Shown one piece after another: positions 58,901 through 64,000 of a stretch of 64,000 bases of DNA. Source of the DNA: Acidobacteriaceae bacterium. GTDB taxonomy: Bacteria; Acidobacteriota; Terriglobia; Terriglobales; Acidobacteriaceae. The translations under genes and the position numbers were made by a program. The first letter of the stretch is position 1; each line of letters begins with the position of its first letter. The notes under the pieces are model-generated. The model was given only the letters and a program-made list of their open reading frames with translations. It was not told the DNA's origin and did not search any database. Where the stretch lies: the NCBI GenBank assembly GCA_021323655.1, contig JAJPKO010000048.1:62001-126000 (forward strand), written 5' to 3'.

Positions 58901-59413
58901 TGGGACCTGCCCTTTGGCCACGGGCGCTGGGTGTCGCTCGACAGCAGCCACATCCTGAACGCCGTCGCAGGCGGCTGGAGACTGAGCGGTACGAATACCT
59001 TCAGTTCCGGCCTGCCCTTCACGCCTACAGTTTCCAATGCGCCGCTGCTGAACGCCGACTTTAACTCTGTCTATGCAGATGTGGTTGGCGATCCCATCGT
59101 TTCGCATCGCACTCGCGATCTCTGGTTTAATCCTGCTGCATTTTCAGAACCGAAGGAGCCATACCGCAATGGCAATGCGCGCCGCAACTCGCTCCGCGGT
59201 CCGAACCTCTATGTTTCGAATATGTCGATTGCCAAAAACCTGCTGCCCTTCGAGCACAAAGTGCTCGAATTCCGGGCAGAGGCATTCAACGTCTTCAACC
59301 ATGTGAACCTGGGCCTTCCCAATTCCACGATTGATAATTTCGGCGCTGGACAGATCACCAACACGCAGGTTGCCATGCGCCAGATGCAGGTTGCGTTACA
59401 CTTTCAATTCTGA
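55997..59413 (+). CDS. Oar-like TonB-dependent receptor 2
   Basis: 1138 aa. Signal MVKFRFFLLLLLLLASTAPF, then CarboxypepD_reg-like domain (GNIDGTVFDTSGAAVPSAN to RYRVQVEISGF), plug (ANGFLLDGTENQSAILGIA, GSASGALIQATTRSGSNELH) and a barrel ending RQMQVALHFQF. The start at 55997 has GAGAGG 8 bases upstream. A PIG-L deacetylase gene starts 21 bp after the stop, so the two are one operon and the receptor probably imports an N-acetylated or glycoside substrate. Confidence 0.92.
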   Translation: MVKFRFFLLLLLLLASTAPFAMSQAVFGNIDGTVFDTSGAAVPSANITITDQDRGTVYHTQSNEQGNYSQSRLLAGRYRVQVEISGFATFIADATVQVDATTRVDATLNPGTAQSTVTVTGESPLLMTDRAEVSTTLTGRELGQLPVLDRNVTNLLLVIPGVQLNSWQHAASENPQQGIQANVNGQFFTANGFLLDGTENQSAILGIAVINPNIDALQDFKVSTSNYDAEFGSASGALIQATTRSGSNELHGSLFEYLRNDVMNAKDPFTLQNPPIRWNQFGGSIGGRLIKDKLFGFFDYQGTRRRTGGSLITTVPTAAERGGDLTALLGNYICADGTTSSSACGNPAYVTTTEGNQVPARAGMAFDPSTGNSDGTGRRAYSTHGQVNVVPVAAPISKLLNDLPLPNRNNDVYNNYVSSGSQRFDSDQYDGRIDFDLSTNSHIFGRYTLANFNNYSPAAFGDLAGGPSAFNFSGDSVDRNQSLALGLDHAFSSALAADARFGFFRYRIRVQPNGVGTTPASDAGLPGLNTGTPETSGMPAFYVNGNGGFDFGYALGINQCNCPLKETENHFQWVTNWTKQWQNHSIKFGADVRRAQQQRIPSDSHRSGEITFNDSTTGNSDLDTLVGGAVSTGSALASFLVAQPSFFARYFTGLGYHPGLRQTRIFAYGQDSWRITPKFTLNYGLRWEDYLPQTAASPGGAGSFDPTTGEVLAAGIGSVPSNMGVKAYNLGFAPRVGFAYQALQNIVVRAGAGRSFNPSGLGAVFGQGADYNPPITNPQNVGQVNPYTPDFNLLNGPPSVPNPPVGSDGRYLLPDGISVYYYTYPADSYRIPEVYFWNFAVETEVTHSMALDLAYVGNVGRHLFLSVNENQAVPGPGDFDPRRPFYPKFGLEQALYQTCNCDTSSYHGLQAKLQQRLSHGIDFLLTYTWSKAMDNSEGGGGFANNYDVRASHGPASWDRANTVTFDYNWDLPFGHGRWVSLDSSHILNAVAGGWRLSGTNTFSSGLPFTPTVSNAPLLNADFNSVYADVVGDPIVSHRTRDLWFNPAAFSEPKEPYRNGNARRNSLRGPNLYVSNMSIAKNLLPFEHKVLEFRAEAFNVFNHVNLGLPNSTIDNFGAGQITNTQVAMRQMQVALHFQF

Positions 59414-59434
59414 TCATTTCGTCTGAGGGGAACA

Positions 59435-60799
59435 TTGCGAAAATTCATTCTCGCTGTAACTGCCGTTTTGTTTTTTACTACTAATCTGATTGCACAGTCA
59501 CAGCCGCGCACCGCGACGCCGCCCGATGACCGCTTCAAAACTGACATTCTGGTGATCGTCGCGCATCCGGATGACGAGACAGAGGTCACCGGCTATCTGG
59601 CGCGTGCCATTTACGATGAGCACAAGCGTGTTGCCATTATCTTCGGCACGCGCGGCAACTCCGGCGGCAACTCCGCGGGCGCGGAGCAGGCTGCTGCGCT
59701 TGGAGCGGAACGTGAAATCGAAGGCCGCCAGGCAGCCGCTGAATTCGGCATCACGAATGTCTGGTTTCTGAATGGCCCAGATACGCCCGGACAGGACGTG
59801 CTGCGCTCACTCGAAACATGGAACCACGGTGCATCGCTCGATCAGGTCGTCCGTCTCGTGCGCCTCACGCGGCCTGAAGTCATCATCACCTGGCTGCCTG
59901 ATTATGTTGCCGGCGAGAACCACGGCGATCATCAGGCGGCAGGTGTTCTCGCTACAGAAGCATTCGATCTCGCGGGCAATCCAACCGTATTTCCTGAACA
60001 GGTGGCTGTGCCGCGTAATGCTGACGACATTGGAAATCTGACCGAAGGCCTGCATCCCTGGCAGCCGAAAAAAATCTACTATTGCAGCGATACGTCACAT
60101 ACCGACTTTCTCTTAAACCAGGGTCCGAAATACTCCACTGAAGATATCTCACCCGCGAAGAAACAGCCTTACTATCTGCTTGCTGCGAATGAGATGAAGT
60201 ACCACCTCACGCAGGGCGACACCGGCCAGATGGCGAAAAAGGCAATCGCTAACAACAGCTTTTCTTACTTTCGCCAGCCCGTGTTGCTCGTGTTGGGAAA
60301 ATCGCATGTTCAGGGATCAACCACCGGTGACATCTTCGAAGGCATCACGAACGATCCCATTCCTTTCATGCCCGCTCCCGGCTACCGCACACCAACGCGC
60401 AGCGGCCTCTCTATTGAGCTCGGTGGTCCCTGGAATTTCTATAAGCAGTTCTGGCAAGCGCATGGAATTGACCGACTGGCGAAACTGCTGCCTGTCGCTG
60501 AAACCACTCTCAGCGCTGGGGAAAGAATCTTCCTGCCCGTTCTGGTACATAACGACACGGCCAGCGACACGCAAGTTGAGCTGGCAGCGAATCTTCCCGA
60601 AGGCTGGACGGAGTTGAACGGACCGGGCACTCTGCTGGTCCACGCGCACGAAACGTTTCCCCTCTATATCACCGCTCGCGCTCCGAAACAGGAGAGCAAA
60701 AACGCGGCGACCATCACCATTCGCGCAACTGCCGGTGGAAATTCCATCGGAGATATCCCGGTAAAGGTTTATCTCTCGCCAGGATCACTTCCGCAGTAA
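59435..60799 (+). CDS. Secreted PIG-L family deacetylase
   Basis: 454 aa. Signal MRKFILAVTAVLFFTTNLIAQ, then a PIG-L (LmbE-type) Zn2+ deacetylase domain with VIVAHPDDETEVTGYL (zinc ligands and general base in AHPDDE) and HGDHQAAG (second ligand). The last 100 residues (VLVHNDTASDTQVELAANLP and GTLLVHAHETFPLYITARA) look like a NEW3/beta-sandwich accessory domain. Starts with TTG, with GAGGGG just upstream. Downstream of TonB receptor 2; expected to deacetylate imported N-acetyl sugar derivatives. Confidence 0.9.
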   Translation: MRKFILAVTAVLFFTTNLIAQSQPRTATPPDDRFKTDILVIVAHPDDETEVTGYLARAIYDEHKRVAIIFGTRGNSGGNSAGAEQAAALGAEREIEGRQAAAEFGITNVWFLNGPDTPGQDVLRSLETWNHGASLDQVVRLVRLTRPEVIITWLPDYVAGENHGDHQAAGVLATEAFDLAGNPTVFPEQVAVPRNADDIGNLTEGLHPWQPKKIYYCSDTSHTDFLLNQGPKYSTEDISPAKKQPYYLLAANEMKYHLTQGDTGQMAKKAIANNSFSYFRQPVLLVLGKSHVQGSTTGDIFEGITNDPIPFMPAPGYRTPTRSGLSIELGGPWNFYKQFWQAHGIDRLAKLLPVAETTLSAGERIFLPVLVHNDTASDTQVELAANLPEGWTELNGPGTLLVHAHETFPLYITARAPKQESKNAATITIRATAGGNSIGDIPVKVYLSPGSLPQ

Positions 60800-60817
60800 A
60801 CACAACTTAAACAGCCC

Positions 60818-60860
60818 GTCATTCTGAGGAGCTGGGTAAAATGAAGCCAACGAAGAATCC
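60818..60860. repeat. Dispersed intergenic element, copy 2
   Basis: GTCATTCTGAGGAGC...CGAAGAATCC, related to the element at 5697-5731 on the other strand. Located after the PIG-L gene. Confidence 0.5.
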
Positions 60861-60890
60861 ATGTGAAACCAGGTAGTATCGTTACAGTTT

Positions 60891-60927
60891 CGGCTTTCAG
60901 GCACAATCCAGAAGTGTCTGAAAGCCG
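60891..60927. terminator. Hairpin between convergent genes
   Basis: CGGCTTTCAGGCAC and GTGTCTGAAAGCCG form a 14-bp stem with one G-U pair and a 9-base loop. There is no T-run on either side; it separates the PIG-L operon from the MFS gene. Confidence 0.5.
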
Positions 60928-60931
60928 CAAC

Positions 60932-62209
60932 TCATCGCACCCGGACACGCAGCCACAATAAAGCCGAAACAAACACCAAAGCCGATGCCGACCCGAACGC
61001 CACATTCCATCCGTAGCGATTCAACAGAATTGGCACCAACGCCGTCGAAACAATCCCGCCCGCATTTCCTGCGGTATTCATAATGGCTCCGGCAGCACCC
61101 GCATGTTCATCGCCAATTTCTATCGAGCTCGGCCAGAAAATGCATTCCGTAGCCAGCAGGCAAGCCACGCTTAACGACAGCGCCGCAACAGCAAAATACA
61201 CATTGTCTAGTCTGACCGTAAGAAAGAGAAACGCCGCCGAGAGCATCATCAGCGCAATGGCGAAATTACGCCGTCCCTTTACATATCCAAACCGTTGCAT
61301 CAGCCTGTCGCTCGTATAGCCCACCAGCGGCACCGCAAACATTGCGACCAGAAATGGCAGCCCTGTATATACGCCGCCACGCAGCAGCGTGAAATGTCTC
61401 TGTTGCACCAAATACAGATACGACCAGAAGACAAAAACATAGAGAGCGTAGCTCTCAAAAAAATAGCTGAGTGAGAGGTTCCACATCGCCGGTCTGCGCA
61501 GCAACTTACTCCAGGAAGTCGCGGGCCTGTCCGAAATTTCTGCATGCCCTTCATTTGCGGTATGCAACTGGCCACGCGAAACAATCAACCACACCGCCGC
61601 AAGGACAACGGCAAAACTCGCTGTAATATAAAACGAAGCCCTCCAGCCAACACTCACCATCAAACGCGAAATCAAAGGCGGCGTCAGCGCTGACCCTGCG
61701 GCTGTTCCAGCAATGACAGCGGCATAACCGAGCCCGTGCTGTACCTTCGGCATGCTGCTGGCAATGGCGCGCGCCGCCACTGGAAACCCCGCAGCTTCGC
61801 CGGCTCCGAGTAAAAATCGCAAAAGCAACAGCGCAATGAAAGAAGCGGCGCCAACCGGCAATAACAAGCCGGGCAACAATCCTGTAAGCAGAGAAGTAAT
61901 GCCCCACGTAACAGCGGCAACGCAAAGCACAGGCCGTGCACCAAAACGGTCGCCGTAAATTCCCCAAGGCAGTTGAAAAACTGTATAGCCAATCAGGAAA
62001 CTGCTGAAAATCTGCCCCAGCTGCACCGTAGTCAGGTGAAGCTCCGGAACAAGGAACACGGCTGCGATGGAGATATTCATGCGCAGCACATATCCCACCA
62101 GACTGAAACAGCTCAGCGTCAGAACGAAGAGAATGCGGCTAAGAGATCCGCGAGGGGTGTTGTCTGCAGTTCGGCTGAACGTAGCTTCATGACTGAGCTG
62201 AGGAGACAT
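60932..62209 (-). CDS. ACS-family MFS transporter
   Basis: 425-aa, 12-helix permease of the anion:cation symporter group (hexuronate, glucarate, phthalate). Helix 1 region SLVGYVLRMNISIAA, motif GYTVFQLPWGIYGDRFGARP between helices 2 and 3, LLLRFLLGAGEAAGFPVAAR in helix 4, and SIEIGDEHAGAAGAIMNTAGNAGG in the second half. The GH28 gene and its hexuronate-type operator at 32.6 kb make galacturonate or a relative an interesting candidate substrate. Convergent with the PIG-L operon. Confidence 0.9.
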   Translation of the reverse strand: MSPQLSHEATFSRTADNTPRGSLSRILFVLTLSCFSLVGYVLRMNISIAAVFLVPELHLTTVQLGQIFSSFLIGYTVFQLPWGIYGDRFGARPVLCVAAVTWGITSLLTGLLPGLLLPVGAASFIALLLLRFLLGAGEAAGFPVAARAIASSMPKVQHGLGYAAVIAGTAAGSALTPPLISRLMVSVGWRASFYITASFAVVLAAVWLIVSRGQLHTANEGHAEISDRPATSWSKLLRRPAMWNLSLSYFFESYALYVFVFWSYLYLVQQRHFTLLRGGVYTGLPFLVAMFAVPLVGYTSDRLMQRFGYVKGRRNFAIALMMLSAAFLFLTVRLDNVYFAVAALSLSVACLLATECIFWPSSIEIGDEHAGAAGAIMNTAGNAGGIVSTALVPILLNRYGWNVAFGSASALVFVSALLWLRVRVR

Positions 62210-62440
62210 AGGAAGGAGCGCAATCCTGGGTTCAGTTAATCACAGATTCCTGCGCTTGAGGACTTCATAGACGCCTGAAAGTTCACGCTGAAAACCGTGT
62301 TTTTCCGGGGCTTAATAAATTCTGAATCGCCTAGGAATCCATCACCGCAAATCGATGGTGACACTCTAAGCGGCAAAATATGCCAGCGAACTTATCGCGG
62401 CAATCCACTGTATTTACAGCATCTATGGACGACAATTTCC
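62210..62440. other. Intergenic before the att site, no gene seen
   Basis: About 230 bp between the MFS gene and the truncated tRNA. A 72-codon frame runs into the tRNA fragment (residues REGGSNPHDRKGRR) and is a translation of tRNA sequence, not a gene. Confidence 0.5.
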
Positions 62441-62495
62441 TGGTGCCGGGAGGGGGGGTCGAACCCCCATGACCGCAAGGGTCGGCGGATTTTGA
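62441..62495 (-). other. Truncated tRNA-Leu(CAA) 3' half, probable att site
   Basis: On the minus strand it reads CTCAAAA (anticodon loop, CAA), TCCGC (3' anticodon stem), a long variable arm, GGGGGTTCGACCCCCC (T arm) and TCCCGGCACCA (acceptor 3' side with CCA). There is no matching GCCGGGA, D arm or 5' anticodon stem upstream, and sequence similarity to tRNA ends at the anticodon loop. This is how integration of a mobile element into a tRNA 3' end leaves a displaced fragment. Confidence 0.85.
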
Positions 62496-62542
62496 GTTTT
62501 GGCCCAACCCTGTAAGCCTATGATAATGCAGGGAATGCGAGC

Positions 62543-62574
62543 GTAATTGAGTGAAGCCGTAAGTAATTGAGTGA
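62543..62574 (+). repeat. Two 12-bp direct repeats beside the att site
   Basis: GTAATTGAGTGA occurs at 62543-62554 and 62563-62574, a period of 20 bp, some 50-80 bp inside the predicted island. They could be arm-type binding sites for an integrase or excisionase. Confidence 0.5.
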
Positions 62575-62652
62575 CCGTAATTTAGCGCAATTTATCGAAG
62601 CCTGTCTAAGCTGATGTGTGTACCTCTGCTGTACCTCGGCTCCTCATGGTTT

Positions 62653-62692
62653 GCAGTATATCTTTACTGCATTTGCAGTATAATTCAACTGC
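62653..62692 (+). promoter_or_regulatory. Tandem operators and -10 of MNT copy 2
   Basis: GCAGTA-N6-TACTGC at 62653-62670 and GCAGTA-N6-AACTGC at 62675-62692, centres 22 bp apart, TATAAT at 62679-62684 inside the second, ATG at 62694. Same layout as 53528-53567, with the spacers diverged and the half-sites kept. Confidence 0.75.
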
Positions 62693-62693
62693 A

Positions 62694-63272
62694 ATGCTTT
62701 CCCTTCGCTCAGAGCTTCGGCGCAAACTGCTGGCGTATTTTTATGCTAGCCGCTCTGCGCGCGTGTATGTCCGCCAGTTGGCAAAGGCACTGGACGTAGA
62801 CTCAACGAATCTGTCGCGTGAGCTGGCTCGTCTGGAACGGGAAGGACTTCTGCACTCTGAAGTAGAAGGCCGCCAGCGATACTACAGCATCAACCAGCAG
62901 TACCCCTACCTGAAGGCGGTCTTCTCGCTTCTTCAAGGAACCGTCGGCATTGTCCCAACACTAACGTCAGCACTGGATCGGATTCGCGGGATTGACGAAG
63001 CCCATCTGTACGGCTCCTTTGCTAAAAATGAAGCAGACGCAGCCAGCGACATTGACCTGTTGATCGTAGGTCAACCTGATCCCGAAAATTTGGCAGCCGA
63101 GATTAGAAAGCTGGAAAAAACACTCAACCGGGAAGTGAACTACACGGTCCTGAAGCCGCAGGAACTGAAGCGGAAACTCGCGGCCCACGATCCATTTCTC
63201 ACAGACGTTTGGCAGGGAAAACGAATCGAGCTAATCGGGAATGGGCAAAACCGGCCAGCGAAGACACAGTGA
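62694..63272 (+). CDS. Winged-helix + MNT nucleotidyltransferase, copy 2
   Basis: 192 aa, closely related to the protein at 53569 along its whole length; catalytic pattern GSFAKNEADAASDIDLL with the G-S and D-x-D is kept. The tail differs: the stop after RIELIGN is lost, and the frame runs 10 codons through what was the start of the HEPN gene in copy 1. The HEPN gene is replaced by a different ORF. Located just inside the probable island. Confidence 0.86.
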   Translation: MLSLRSELRRKLLAYFYASRSARVYVRQLAKALDVDSTNLSRELARLEREGLLHSEVEGRQRYYSINQQYPYLKAVFSLLQGTVGIVPTLTSALDRIRGIDEAHLYGSFAKNEADAASDIDLLIVGQPDPENLAAEIRKLEKTLNREVNYTVLKPQELKRKLAAHDPFLTDVWQGKRIELIGNGQNRPAKTQ

Positions 63273-63306
63273 TTGTGTAGAGTAGTTGTAAAAAAGGAAC
63301 ATCGCT

Positions 63307-63945
63307 TTGCCTATACCTGGTTTTTCAAATGATGGAGTTTTGCCGCCGTTCCTTGGTTCAAGCCCTGGTGATGCTAGTGGGTTGATGTCGCCCTATTTGG
63401 CTACATCTCTCGATGTAGTCCAGCGATTTGCTCAGAATCGTCAGCGGATAGACATACTCGAAGGATGGCTGAATCACCGGATCGGGCTTCGCAACGCAGG
63501 GTTCCAACATGGCTTCCAGTGGCTTGACGGCAGCTTTGTGGAAGACAAGATGCCGCGCGACCTCGACACTGTTTCATTCATCTATATGGGGCAGCCATCC
63601 TTTCCAGACGTTGACAGCGCTTGGTCTGCTAGGGAACTGAGCTTGAGCCTATTTGATCGCAAAAATGCGAAAGATTCCTTTCATGTGGATGCATTCTTTA
63701 TTGACTTGCTGGATACGCCAGAGGTCATCGTGGATGCTTCCCGATATTTTCTCGGCCTTTTTTCGCATCAGCGTACTACGATGATTTGGAAAGGTATGCT
63801 GCAAGTTCGCTTGGAAGACGATAATGTAGATCAAGAGGCCTTGGAGTACTTGCGGGAGATGCGGCAGCAGTTCCCTGAACCTGATCCTGAACTTGGCCCC
63901 TCACTGCCGCTATTCGCACAAGGAGGAATTGATAATGCTTCGTAA
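63307..63945 (+). CDS. DUF6932-like nucleotidyltransferase-fold protein
   Basis: 212 aa, TTG start with AAGGA 8 bases upstream. MPIPGFSNDGVLPPFLG and LDGSFVEDKMPRDLDTVSF resemble the DUF6932 family (GSF...PxDxD pattern), whose fold I recall as nucleotidyltransferase-like. It occupies the place of HEPN in copy 1 and overlaps the next gene by 11 bases. Function unknown; a toxin-antitoxin or defence role is inference from context. Confidence 0.7.
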   Translation: MPIPGFSNDGVLPPFLGSSPGDASGLMSPYLATSLDVVQRFAQNRQRIDILEGWLNHRIGLRNAGFQHGFQWLDGSFVEDKMPRDLDTVSFIYMGQPSFPDVDSAWSARELSLSLFDRKNAKDSFHVDAFFIDLLDTPEVIVDASRYFLGLFSHQRTTMIWKGMLQVRLEDDNVDQEALEYLREMRQQFPEPDPELGPSLPLFAQGGIDNAS

Positions 63946-64000
63946 GCTTCAGCACGACTTCGTCGCATCTAACCTTTCCTCTGTTTCCAACATATTGTCA
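63935..64000 (+). CDS. Start of a gene cut by the window edge
   Basis: ATG at 63935 with a perfect AAGGAGG 8 bases upstream, reading MLRKLQHDFVASNLSSVSNI to the edge. It overlaps the previous gene, so it belongs to the same operon. The family cannot be judged from 22 codons. Confidence 0.65.
   Translation, partial: MLRKLQHDFVASNLSSVSNILS

Noticed and set aside
62297-62515. 72-codon frame across the tRNA remnant
   Set aside because: Its C-terminus (GGSNPHDRKGRR) is the usual translation of tRNA T-arm DNA, so it is not a gene.

Overview
The window looks like chromosomal DNA of an acidobacterium of the Terriglobia/Acidobacteriaceae type. The reasons are two large Oar-like TonB-dependent receptors with an N-terminal carboxypeptidase-regulatory-like domain, a divergent pair of acidobacterial VWFA-related secreted proteins, a GH28 enzyme with a twin-arginine signal, fairly high GC, and many single genes in small operons. 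All names come from reading protein sequence; no database search was run.

Layout. 1-10.3 kb is mostly core: a GH57 branching enzyme, rho, a short conserved ORF, a YtrA-type GntR regulator, etfB and etfA around a small membrane protein, lepA and an OmpH/Skp chaperone. 10.3-16.1 kb holds rnhB and a tightly overlapping TolC / YtcA-like / HlyD / FUSC efflux operon resembling E. coli ytcA-mdtNOP. 16.1-21.6 kb holds an EamA transporter, two VWA proteins and an MFS permease. 21.7-28.1 kb is a minus-strand ABC exporter plus a large GT84 glucan synthase that lacks the C-terminal phosphorylase domain of classical NdvB, so it may be a minimal ndvA/ndvB-like unit. 28.3-36.2 kb holds a porin, an S9 peptidase, a GH28 polygalacturonase with a GTATAC palindrome in its promoter, a response regulator and a PhzF enzyme. 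36.2-49.7 kb holds uvrC, an OmpA lipoprotein, cobA, mscL, an orphan CoA-transferase A subunit, an Nramp-like transporter, ribokinase, a TonB receptor, HU and a DUF2461 protein.

49.7-54.5 kb is an accessory patch. It has a wrecked membrane-protein gene, an ECF41 sigma factor flanked by two near-consensus ECF41 promoters pointing outward, a predicted target (NAD(P)-binding epimerase-like), a frameshifted DoxX-like gene, one copy of a 128-bp dispersed repeat whose inverted partner lies 16.7 kb away, and a winged-helix/minimal-nucleotidyltransferase (MNT) plus HEPN module. 54.6-62.2 kb returns to metabolism and transport: an N-methyl amino acid oxidase, a TonB receptor with a PIG-L deacetylase, and an ACS-family MFS transporter.

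At 62.44 kb there is a 5'-truncated tRNA-Leu(CAA) that breaks at the anticodon loop, which is the signature of an integrase attachment site. To its right a probable genomic island begins and runs off the window. It opens with a second, closely related wHTH-MNT gene that keeps the same tandem GCAGTA/TACTGC operators and leaderless start. In place of HEPN it is followed by a DUF6932-like nucleotidyltransferase and then another translationally coupled gene. This partner swap is the most interesting lead in the window.
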